In this document: positions 1 through 5,155 of the stretch, piece after piece | Layout: the number at the start of each line of letters is the position of its first letter | Numbering within the stretch: the stretch's first letter is position 1 | Assembly: GCA_029856425.1 (NCBI GenBank) | Contig: JAHQWZ010000154.1 | Span: 1-5,327 of the forward strand | Origin: Candidatus Thorarchaeota archaeon | GTDB taxonomy: Archaea > Asgardarchaeota > Thorarchaeia > Thorarchaeales > Thorarchaeaceae | Direction: 5' to 3' | Length of the DNA stretch: 5,327 nt | Made by a program: the position numbers and the translations under genes | Notes under the pieces: generated by a model | The model's input: the letters and a program-made list of their open reading frames with translations, nothing else | Database searches by the model: none | Told to the model about the DNA's origin: nothing

Positions 1-40
1 CAACTTGCGGATCAAACTGGTCTATCTGAATCTTGCTCAC
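1..40 (-). CDS. Possible N-terminal fragment of a leftward gene (GTG start)
   Basis: Reading leftward from GTG at 40-38, the frame gives V/M-S-K-I-Q-I-D-Q-F-D-P-Q-V and runs off the window edge. The composition looks like a real protein start, but only 13 codons are visible. No clear Shine-Dalgarno site precedes the GTG. The symmetric TATA element at 71-80 would place a leftward transcript start near position 50, giving a very short leader. The opposite strand has competing open frames here, for example a rightward frame ending in TAG at 79-81. No family can be assigned. Confidence 0.33.
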   Translation of the reverse strand, partial: MSKIQIDQFDPQV

Positions 41-70
41 AGCAGCTAACCGTTGCTCTATATGGTCCTC

Positions 71-80
71 TTATATTATA
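71..80. promoter_or_regulatory. TATA element, possibly bidirectional
   Basis: TTATATTATA is AT-only and nearly self-complementary. It lies about 25 bp before the Shine-Dalgarno region of the DinB-fold gene, as expected for an archaeal TATA box with a start site near 100. Read leftward it could also serve the fragment at 1-40. The heptamer TTATAGT occurs at 76-82 and again at 88-94, a 12-bp period overlapping the box and its downstream flank. Confidence 0.5.
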
Positions 81-98
81 GTGGTTGTTATAGTCAAA

Positions 99-104
99 GA
101 GGAG
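99..104 (+). promoter_or_regulatory. Shine-Dalgarno site that fixes the DinB-fold start
   Basis: GAGGAG ends 8 nt before the ATG at 113. It favours that start over the in-frame ATG at 53, which lies upstream of the TATA element. Confidence 0.65.
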
Positions 105-112
105 CCAGGAAG

Positions 113-694
113 ATGAGACACAACACCAAGAAGGCTGCCATTTCCCTCCTTGCGACCAGCGAATGTAATCTTCTGTACTCCCTCCGTGGACTTCGTTCAG
201 AGGATGTCTATAGACAGGTCCAGCCTGAGCTTAATCATATTGGGTGGATATTTGGTCATTGTGCTGTGCATTTAGACTGGGTCCTCAGTCTAATGACAGA
301 AAGAACTCGAGCTTTTTCTGAAGAGGTATGCCATTATTACAGATACGGCACGACGAAATCAGAGATTCTCAATGGAACGCCACCTATCTCATTTAGGGAC
401 CTATTGGACAGCTATCTAAGGTTATCAGAGTCATTCTTCAATTTTCTGACGAATATTGAGGAAGACACATTGTACGGGGCGTTCCCAGGCGAACCTGGTG
501 AGAACCTGATGCAGACAATCCTACGAGTTTCACTTCACTTCATGGGACACGCCAGCCAGATAGTTCTCATCAGACAAGGTCTAGGTAATCCAGGACCCAG
601 CTTCGTGTCAGGTGCAAAGAAGGAGTCCAGAGAGCGAATCATGACTGATTGGCATGATTGGTGGTGCAGTAGCAAAGAGTCGTTTCAGGACTAG
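113..694 (+). CDS. DinB-fold (DinB/DUF664-type) putative metal-binding protein
   Basis: This 193-residue protein has the layout of the DinB/YfiT-like four-helix bundle superfamily, whose members bind a divalent metal through three histidines and include thiol transferases and proteins of unknown activity. Visible are the helix-2 block H42-x2-W-x2-G-H49 followed by H53-L-D-W, and the helix-4 block H142-F-M-G-H146-A-S-Q-I near residues 141-155, matching the family pattern HxxxHxxQ. H49, H142 and H146 are the likely metal ligands. The length is typical, and no signal peptide or membrane segment is seen. The ATG at 113 is chosen because GAGGAG lies 8 nt upstream; the longer frame from 53 begins before the promoter. 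No partner gene reveals a substrate. Family membership is fairly secure, the specific function unknown. Confidence 0.82.
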   Translation: MRHNTKKAAISLLATSECNLLYSLRGLRSEDVYRQVQPELNHIGWIFGHCAVHLDWVLSLMTERTRAFSEEVCHYYRYGTTKSEILNGTPPISFRDLLDSYLRLSESFFNFLTNIEEDTLYGAFPGEPGENLMQTILRVSLHFMGHASQIVLIRQGLGNPGPSFVSGAKKESRERIMTDWHDWWCSSKESFQD

Positions 695-732
695 GACAGT
701 GTTCTAAACTCTGGACAAATCGTTCTAATCCG

Positions 733-742
733 TGGTATTATC
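733..742 (+). promoter_or_regulatory. Weak TATA-like element upstream of the methyltransferase gene
   Basis: The stretch TGGTATTATC, about 45-50 bp before the ATG at 785, is the only TATA-like sequence in the 90-bp gap after the DinB-fold gene. Two copies of GTTCTAA (701-707 and 722-728) lie 21 bp apart just upstream, two helical turns, which could be activator or repressor half-sites. This is positional evidence only. Confidence 0.3.
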
Positions 743-784
743 TTCAAAGATAACTAGCTCTCTACCAGATGTCTATCCCAGACG

Positions 785-1528
785 ATGGAAGAAATCATAA
801 TTCAGGTTGGATTATCAATGGATCAAGTATTGAATGACACAGAACCGGAGTCCAGAGAGATGGGAGAATCCAGTCTCCCAAGCAGTAGGAAATCAAGAGT
901 ATCAAGCATCATCGCAGCGCTACTACCCTTTGTGCAATCTATACCTCCGCTTGCAGTTTGGGGTGGCTTGATGACAGTTCCATTCATAGGTTACATCGTT
1001 CTCCTCTTCACATCAAGTCCATCTCAGTTCTTTGAGGCTATCTTCCTCATCTTCTTTGGTGGATTTCCATGGGAGCAAATCATAGCAATACTTGGGATTA
1101 GCCTTCTTGTCTATTCAGTCGTTCATATGAGATTGGCCAAAAAAGAGGGTCTGATCAAGAGTGGTCCGTATAGTCTCGTCCGCCACCCGCAATATCTGGG
1201 CGTTGTCCTCTTCACTCTCACACTTACAACACGCAGCTATTGGATAGGTAAGAACACCTTCGGTATGAGCTGGATCAGTCCTGAACTCACAGTTGTCATC
1301 TGGTTTGGCACACTTATTGCCTACATCAGTCTGGCTCTAGTAGAGGAACTTCATCTCACTAAGATGTTCGCATCGGAATATGAGGAGTACAAGGAAGAAA
1401 CAGGGTTCCTGGTTCCCTTCGTGACGACTCGCAATCGGGTCCTTGAAATCATCCTGTCAGTGTTGATTCCAGCACTCATTCTTGCTGCAATACTTCTAGC
1501 CGCTCCCGCATATCCTCCACTCCTCTAG
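785..1528 (+). CDS. Integral-membrane methyltransferase, ICMT/PEMT superfamily
   Basis: The 247-residue protein has a hydrophilic Ser/Glu-rich N-terminus (about 1-40) and then roughly five to six membrane segments (near 54-76, 82-94, 98-117, 136-150, 168-187, 219-240). The superfamily signature is clear: G127-P-Y-S-L-V-R133-H134-P135-Q-Y-L-G139, then V-E187-E188-x2-L and a segment ending E198-Y-E-E-Y202-K with P211. In isoprenylcysteine carboxyl methyltransferases and phospholipid N-methyltransferases, these RHP and EE elements form the S-adenosylmethionine pocket. The sequence does not tell prenyl-Cys, lipid or other acceptors apart. A start at ATG 818 is also possible, since CAGGTTGG lies 7 nt before it while the ATG at 785 has no obvious ribosome site; both give the same enzyme core. 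A hydrophobic tail follows the catalytic region. Confidence 0.85.
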   Translation: MEEIIIQVGLSMDQVLNDTEPESREMGESSLPSSRKSRVSSIIAALLPFVQSIPPLAVWGGLMTVPFIGYIVLLFTSSPSQFFEAIFLIFFGGFPWEQIIAILGISLLVYSVVHMRLAKKEGLIKSGPYSLVRHPQYLGVVLFTLTLTTRSYWIGKNTFGMSWISPELTVVIWFGTLIAYISLALVEELHLTKMFASEYEEYKEETGFLVPFVTTRNRVLEIILSVLIPALILAAILLAAPAYPPLL

Positions 1529-1534
1529 TTTCAT

Positions 1535-1548
1535 GGCTTGCTGAAGCC
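1535..1548. terminator. Short hairpin between convergent genes
   Basis: GGCTT-GCTG-AAGCC is a perfect 5-bp stem with a 4-nt loop, 7 nt after the methyltransferase stop and 38 bp beyond the stop of the converging zinc protein. A weaker 4-bp stem (GCAA-GGGA-TTGC) follows at 1557-1568. No long T tract accompanies either, so the terminator role rests mainly on position. Confidence 0.35.
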
Positions 1549-1585
1549 CTCTTTGAGCAAGGGATTGCCCCAACGACAGTAGATG

Positions 1586-1822
1586 TCAATTTATCAAATC
1601 GTCCTCAGTCAAACCCTGATCCTTAACACACTGCGGACATATCATGCTGGTATCCATAGTCATCCTATGACAGTAGGAACAGATACCTCGTCCACACGAT
1701 TCGCAGTCGAAGAACGTATTACCATCACTGGCATCATGACCGCAGTTTGGGCATACACCGTCCGTCTTCTTATTCATCCCCGATAGAATCTTTTCAGCTA
1801 CCTTTCTCGTTTCGTCTGGCAT
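1586..1822 (-). CDS. Small zinc-binding protein with four CxxC pairs, FYVE/RING-like spacing
   Basis: This 78-residue acidic protein carries eight cysteines in four CxxC knuckles: C24/C27, C40/C43, C48/C51 and C62/C65. The spacing C-x2-C-x12-C-x2-C-x4-C-x2-C-x10-C-x2-C, with glycine after C43 (C-x2-C-G-x3-C-x2-C), resembles the cross-brace of FYVE and RING-type zinc fingers. The basic R-x-H-H-C-R phosphoinositide-binding patch of true FYVE domains is absent; the equivalent segment is F-F-D-C-E-S-C-G. A pair of ordinary zinc ribbons is the main alternative. Residues 1-19 form a charged helix-like lead and the C-terminus is acidic. The start is well supported by AAGGTGA 6 nt upstream. It follows the acyl-CoA ligase on the same strand after 90 bp containing its own likely promoter. 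A cytosolic protein- or RNA-interaction role is inference. Confidence 0.78.
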   Translation of the reverse strand: MPDETRKVAEKILSGMNKKTDGVCPNCGHDASDGNTFFDCESCGRGICSYCHRMTMDTSMICPQCVKDQGLTEDDLIN

Positions 1823-1828
1823 GTTTCT

Positions 1829-1835
1829 TCACCTT
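1829..1835 (-). promoter_or_regulatory. Shine-Dalgarno site of the zinc protein
   Basis: On the minus strand AAGGTGA lies 6 nt before the ATG at 1822-1820. It matches the archaeal anti-Shine-Dalgarno well and fixes this start. Confidence 0.65.
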
Positions 1836-1870
1836 CGCCCTAGGAAACTTCAAGCAGTGTAGCTGGGGTG

Positions 1871-1887
1871 CCAGATATATTGTCTGG
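1871..1887 (-). promoter_or_regulatory. Palindrome overlapping the TATA box of the zinc-protein gene
   Basis: CCAGATATATTGTCTGG has CCAGA/TCTGG arms, extending to 7-bp arms with one mismatch around TAT. Its centre reads AATATAT on the minus strand, about 55 bp before the zinc-protein start, which places a transcript start near 1852 with a leader of about 30 nt. A repressor bound here would block TATA-binding protein. Because the ligase stops at 1913, the same sequence could instead form an RNA hairpin downstream of that gene. Confidence 0.4.
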
Positions 1888-1912
1888 TGTATTTGAACAA
1901 CATTGACTGCAA

Positions 1913-3577
1913 CTACTTGCTAGCATAGAGGTCCTTATGCTCTGACCGTATGACCTTCTTGTCTATCTTCCCTACACTTGTTTTAGGAATGGCATCGACA
2001 AACAGGACCTCATCGGGAAGTTGCCACTTGGCGAATTTTTGACTAAGATGTCCCAAGATTTCGCTCTTGTCCACTTTTGTCTTGAACTCATCTCTCAGTA
2101 CTACCAGAGCTAGAGGTCGTTCTTCCCATTTGGCATGAGATATGCCAACAACCGCGCCCTCAAGAACTGCAGGATGATTGACTATCTCGTTCTCCATGTC
2201 AACCGAAGAAATCCATTCGCCGCCGCTTTTGATCAAGTCTTTTAGTCGATCAGAAAGCTTCAGGTATCCTTCAGAATCAATAGCTCCCACATCCCCGGTT
2301 CTGAAGTACCCATCCTTGGTGAACTGGGACTCAGAACCTGGAGCATCATGATATCTTCCTAAAACCCACGGTCCCCGAAGAAGTATCTCTCCAACCGATT
2401 CGCCGTTGTGGGGGAGTTCCTTTCCATTTGAATCTACAATCTTGACATCGAGCCCTACTACAACATATCCCTGTTTCTTCTTTAGTTCCCACCTCTGTTC
2501 CTCAGATAGCTCTTTGTTTAACCAGGGTTTGGACAGGTTCAAGGTGACAATGGCTTGAGCTTCGGTAGATCCGTAGGTATGAACAATCTCCGCTTTGGTC
2601 GCATCCCAATAGTTCTTCATCATAGATAATGGCGGTTCTGAACCTCCACAGAGAAAGCGCACTCCGGACAAATCTGGACGAGGATCCATTTTCAGAAGAG
2701 AATTGAGCAATGCCCTCAGGACGGATGGCACCCCACTAGATAGTGTTACCTTTTCCTGCACGAGCATATTGATGATTTCATTCATATCCTCCAGACTGTA
2801 TCTCCCAGTGAATACAAGCTTAGCACCAGCTACAGTGGCTGCATAAGGAGTGCCCCATCCAAGAACATGGAACATAGGGACAATCTGGAAAACGCAGTCT
2901 TTCACGGAGATCATGGCATTGAGAGCATACATCATGGCCTGGAGGTAAACGTCACGATGGGAGTAATAGACACCCTTGGGTTTCCCAGTCGTGCCGGTTG
3001 TATAGCAGGCGCTGGACGCGCTGGTCTCGTCCATCGTGGGCCACGCGCAAACTGGAGCCGACTCACTCAGGCATTCTTCATAACTGTAGATTGGCTCTAG
3101 TCCTGCCTTCGCATCGTCCAGTTTCTTATCAGTGAGGACTACGCACCCCTGAACGGTTTCACACATGGGCGCGATTGCTTCAACGACAGGTAGCATGTCT
3201 TCATCCACGAAAATGAGTTTCACTCCTGCATGATTCACAACAAAACTCAATTCTTGTGATGAGAAACGTGGGTTCATTAGTACCATGACTGCACCGCTAC
3301 CAGGAATACCGAAGTACATCTCATAGTATCTGTACGTATTCCATGCAAAGACCCCAATCCGGTCCCCGATATTCACTCCAAGTGAGTTCAGAGAATTAGC
3401 TAGGCGTTGCATGCGCTCGTAAGCATTACTGTACGTATAGCGAAATAGGGTGCCATCATGTTTTCTGCTGACGATTTCCTGCCTTCCGAAATTCCTTGCT
3501 GCATGTTTGATGATGCTAATGATATTCAACTGGGAGCTATTGTCTGACGTGGCAGGAAATCCTTTGATAATATCCAT
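1913..3577 (-). CDS. Medium/long-chain acyl-CoA synthetase (AMP-forming, FadD-like)
   Basis: This 554-residue ANL-superfamily enzyme would activate a carboxylic acid with ATP to an acyl-adenylate and transfer it to CoA in the cytosol. Counting from the ATG at 3577, the adenylation motifs appear in order: Y192-T-T-G-T-T-G-K-P-K-G (A3 phosphate loop), Y335-G-S-T-E-A (A5), T427-G-D (A7), the hinge block S-D443-R-L-K-D-L-I-K-S-G-G-E-W (A8), and P531-K-T-S-V-G-K537, where K537 is the expected catalytic lysine. The DRLKDLIKSGGEW hinge is typical of medium/long-chain ligases rather than acetyl-CoA synthetase. An in-frame ATG at 3631 would add 18 residues, but a TATA-like TTAATTGATT at 3641-3650 would start transcription after it, and the family N-terminus fits the inner start. 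The ribosome site is poor: only a GA repeat. Exact substrate unknown. Confidence 0.92.
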   Translation of the reverse strand: MDIIKGFPATSDNSSQLNIISIIKHAARNFGRQEIVSRKHDGTLFRYTYSNAYERMQRLANSLNSLGVNIGDRIGVFAWNTYRYYEMYFGIPGSGAVMVLMNPRFSSQELSFVVNHAGVKLIFVDEDMLPVVEAIAPMCETVQGCVVLTDKKLDDAKAGLEPIYSYEECLSESAPVCAWPTMDETSASSACYTTGTTGKPKGVYYSHRDVYLQAMMYALNAMISVKDCVFQIVPMFHVLGWGTPYAATVAGAKLVFTGRYSLEDMNEIINMLVQEKVTLSSGVPSVLRALLNSLLKMDPRPDLSGVRFLCGGSEPPLSMMKNYWDATKAEIVHTYGSTEAQAIVTLNLSKPWLNKELSEEQRWELKKKQGYVVVGLDVKIVDSNGKELPHNGESVGEILLRGPWVLGRYHDAPGSESQFTKDGYFRTGDVGAIDSEGYLKLSDRLKDLIKSGGEWISSVDMENEIVNHPAVLEGAVVGISHAKWEERPLALVVLRDEFKTKVDKSEILGHLSQKFAKWQLPDEVLFVDAIPKTSVGKIDKKVIRSEHKDLYASK

Positions 3578-3640
3578 AATCTCTCTCTCTCTTGATAGAC
3601 ATGGGCTGAATTGCTCGCAGTGATGACCCATTGCTTCTGA

Positions 3641-3650
3641 TTAATTGATT
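3641..3650 (-). promoter_or_regulatory. Weak TATA-like element upstream of the acyl-CoA ligase
   Basis: Read leftward, AATCAATTAA lies 64 bp before the ligase ATG at 3577 and predicts a start near 3619. It sits in the 132-bp gap after the molybdoprotein stop. That gap also holds a minor TTGAA/TTCAA inverted repeat (3683-3687 and 3697-3701). No T-rich terminator was seen there. Confidence 0.25.
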
Positions 3651-3709
3651 GGACATCTTGAAATGAAATCGCACGGTTGCTCTTGAAGCTAAATCTTTCA
3701 ATTGCTCTC

Positions 3710-4696
3710 TCATGTCACATTGATAATCAGCTGGGGCCAACTGCTGGTCCCATCAAGGTATGAACTATCTGTTCTAATCTGTTGATTGTCATTGATGTCA
3801 GTAGCTCTGACCTGCAGAGTGATTTGACCCACATTAGAGACGCTGACATTGATCTCCCAGAAGACCCACACATTGTCTGCATCAATCTGCTGAATTATTG
3901 GTGCATTGGTCCATGTTGCACCATCATCTATCGTATATTCTACTAACTTGACACGAGTGCCTCCAAACGCACATCCCCCAATTCTCAGATCTTGGTCTAC
4001 ACTGATGGAGGCAGATCCATCAGGAAAGAAAATCTTTGAATCAATGTCTATTGGTGGTGAAGTATCCCATCCACGATCCTCCCAGTAGTCCTCGAGTGGT
4101 CGGTCAATTACTTCAATTCCAATCACCCATGCAGGCTGCTTGACACCATAGTAACCTGGGTTTAGAATGCGTAAGGGAAATCCTTGCACAGGAGGGATCT
4201 CCACTCCATTCATGTAAACTGCGCCAAGGACTCCATTGCTCTCCAGTTGGTCCAAGGTATGTGATGCATAGTATCCATCCGCAGCTGTATATCTGACTCC
4301 CGTAGCAGTCACTTGGATGCCTAATGACTCCAACAAATCGTATACATTGAAGCCTTTCCACACAGCTGTAGACACCAATTTCCCATTCTTGCTATTGCCG
4401 ATACACTCCACTGTAAGAGGCAGCTCTGTCAAATTCAATGCCTGCAACTCATCCAAAGAGAAACTGGTTGGATTATCAACCAGTCCTGTTATCTCAAGTT
4501 GATAGGAATCCCGGTTGATATTAGGGACTCCTCCAATTCGTGTCACGAAATAGTCTTCGTTCTTTGTAATGAAATCTGGAAATTCCCAAGAATCATCAGT
4601 CTGTTCAATTGACAGTGGATGTGTGACTACCAATAAGACAGATACAACAATCATTGCAATGATGAATCCAGCCAGTATTCTTAGATCCTTCTCCAT
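3710..4696 (-). CDS. Membrane-anchored sulfite-oxidase-fold molybdopterin oxidoreductase
   Basis: The 328-residue protein, counted from the ATG at 4696, begins with a short charged stretch and one hydrophobic segment (about 8-25). A sulfite-oxidase-type molybdopterin domain (about 45-200) follows, then an Ig-like Mo-cofactor dimerisation domain (about 222-328). V96-E-C98-I-G-N contains the cysteine expected to ligate molybdenum. The later block G172-F-P-L-R176-I-L-N-P-G-Y-Y-G is the cofactor-binding GFPxR...PGxxG segment. The C-terminal part shows the G-G-T-R-V-K-L-V-E-Y-T-x-D-D-G-A-T-W pattern. The histidine of the usual HGFPxR is Q171, the usual VKW is PAW, and CxGN is followed by S-K rather than R, so true sulfite oxidation is doubtful. 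No twin-arginine motif is seen. A TTG at 4705 could add three residues but has no spaced ribosome site. Confidence 0.87.
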   Translation of the reverse strand: MEKDLRILAGFIIAMIVVSVLLVVTHPLSIEQTDDSWEFPDFITKNEDYFVTRIGGVPNINRDSYQLEITGLVDNPTSFSLDELQALNLTELPLTVECIGNSKNGKLVSTAVWKGFNVYDLLESLGIQVTATGVRYTAADGYYASHTLDQLESNGVLGAVYMNGVEIPPVQGFPLRILNPGYYGVKQPAWVIGIEVIDRPLEDYWEDRGWDTSPPIDIDSKIFFPDGSASISVDQDLRIGGCAFGGTRVKLVEYTIDDGATWTNAPIIQQIDADNVWVFWEINVSVSNVGQITLQVRATDINDNQQIRTDSSYLDGTSSWPQLIINVT

Positions 4697-4717
4697 TTTA
4701 TTCAACCATCACAGATG

Positions 4718-4770
4718 TAGAATACTGATTTTATTGTATGGTTTATTATAGTGCATATTCCAGTATTCTA
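4718..4770. repeat. 10-bp perfect inverted repeat framing an AT-rich promoter region
   Basis: TAGAATACTG at 4718-4727 is repeated inverted as CAGTATTCTA at 4761-4770, with a 33-bp AT-rich spacer. The centre (4744) falls on TTTATTATA (4742-4750), which reads TATAATAAA leftward. A leftward start from that box would fall near 4720, inside the left arm and about 24 nt before the molybdoprotein ATG; a rightward start would fall at the right arm. This fits a symmetric operator pair about four helical turns apart, controlling the molybdoprotein gene and perhaps a divergent transcript. The loop is too long for a good RNA hairpin. Confidence 0.5.
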
Positions 4771-4928
4771 TTCTCCTGCTTTTCTTGGTTTGCCATATCG
4801 AAATGCGTATATCTGCTTGCATTGTGGATGACGTCCAAGTGGACAGGAGCCTACTGTGGGCATAGTCCGCAATACATGCTCACAACTCCAAAAGCAGAAT
4901 TGTGTTTCAACATTCTTTCTATTAGCAT
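4768..4928 (-). pseudogene. Cys-rich mini-gene broken by an apparent one-base deletion
   Basis: Leftward from ATG 4928 the frame reads 25 codons ending M-Y-C-G-L-C-P-Q and stops at 4853-4851. One base out of phase, the DNA continues P-T-V-G-S-C-P-L-G-R-H-P-Q-C-K-Q-I-Y and on to a stop at 4770-4768. Restoring one C in the CCC run near 4857-4859 joins them into a 53-residue basic protein with C-x2-C-x5-C-x7-C, a plausible metal or Fe-S cluster site. A TATA-like GGTTATATCC (4964-4955, minus) would give a nearly leaderless transcript. The gene may be decayed, or the break may be a sequencing or assembly error in a homopolymer. The join is inference, and the whole segment could be non-coding. Confidence 0.32.
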
Positions 4929-4935
4929 CTCCACC

Positions 4936-4942
4936 AAGGAGG
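4936..4942 (+). promoter_or_regulatory. Perfect Shine-Dalgarno site
   Basis: AAGGAGG is the strongest ribosome site in the window. It stands 9 nt before the ATG at 4952, an ideal distance, and only 4 nt before an alternative ATG at 4947 in another frame. It decides in favour of the basic microprotein. Confidence 0.5.
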
Positions 4943-4951
4943 CATGATGCT

Positions 4952-5035
4952 ATGGGATATAACCGTGGACAAGCGAAAAGGTCGCGAAAGAGGCGGCTTC
5001 AAGAAAAGCGAAAGCACCGACGTGACGCTGTATGA
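4952..5035 (+). CDS. 27-residue highly basic microprotein
   Basis: From ATG 4952 the frame encodes 27 residues beginning M-G-Y-N-R-G-Q-A-K-R-S-R-K-R-R and ending H-R-R-D-A-V. Twelve of 27 residues are Lys or Arg, arranged as an amphipathic basic helix. The ideal AAGGAGG nine bases upstream argues for real translation. Size and composition recall tiny RNA-binding ribosomal proteins such as eL41 or Thx, and R-K-R-R-L-x2-K-R-K faintly resembles eL41, but the N-terminus differs and this is not an identification. A 43-codon frame from ATG 4947 overlaps it and could be the translated one instead. The TGA at 5033-5035 lies inside a nested stem-loop. No convincing close promoter was found; the AT-rich element at 4742-4750 would leave a leader of over 150 nt. 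Confidence 0.42.
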   Translation: MGYNRGQAKRSRKRRLQEKRKHRRDAV

Positions 5036-5089
5036 TTGTGAAAACTCCAAAACTCAGAATAACAATTTCCAGAGTTAGTAGCAATCATA
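5031..5089 (+). other. Nested stem-loop at the end of the basic microprotein gene
   Basis: TATGATTG (5031-5038) pairs with CAATCATA (5082-5089); inside, AACTC (5051-5055) pairs with GAGTT (5072-5076) and GAA (5057-5059) with TTC (5067-5069), leaving a loop TAACAAT. A third copy, CAATCATA, occurs at 5120-5127. The structure covers the microprotein stop codon and its 3' flank, so it may end or stabilise that transcript. It has no T tract, and chance is not excluded. Confidence 0.3.
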
Positions 5090-5155
5090 GTTACGACTGA
5101 GTAGGCATGGCATCACTTCCAATCATACTTCATACTACTCCTCATATTCTGACGC

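Noticed and set aside
1..81. Rightward frame resembling a helix-turn-helix end (LADQTGLS...)
   Set aside because: It runs through the TATA element of the DinB-fold gene and ends there. The leftward GTG frame is an equally good explanation, and the resemblance covers too few residues.
1583..1786. 67-codon plus frame opposite the zinc protein
   Set aside because: It is the antisense shadow of the eight-cysteine gene, which has a good Shine-Dalgarno site and a regular CxxC pattern.
3537..3740. 67-codon minus frame spanning the gap between molybdoprotein and ligase
   Set aside because: It overlaps both genes, has no ribosome site, and its sequence has no recognisable features.
4113..4361. 82-codon minus frame inside the molybdoprotein gene
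   Set aside because: It is an out-of-frame shadow of a gene with clear domain motifs.
4738..4947. Rightward 69-codon frame whose TGA overlaps a downstream ATG
   Set aside because: Its ATG lies inside or upstream of the TATA-like element, no ribosome site precedes it, and the residues look random. The Cys-rich minus-strand frame explains the same DNA better.
4944..5078. Rightward 43-44 codon frame starting ATGATG after AAGGAGG
   Set aside because: Its spacing from the ribosome site is only 1-4 nt and the C-terminal third is Asn/Gln-rich filler. The overlapping frame from 4952 has ideal spacing and a more coherent product. It is kept as the alternative.
4944..5100. Box C/D guide RNA
   Set aside because: ATGATG resembles box C, and CTGA occurs at 5097-5100, but no matching inner D'/C' boxes or terminal stem were found at proper spacing.
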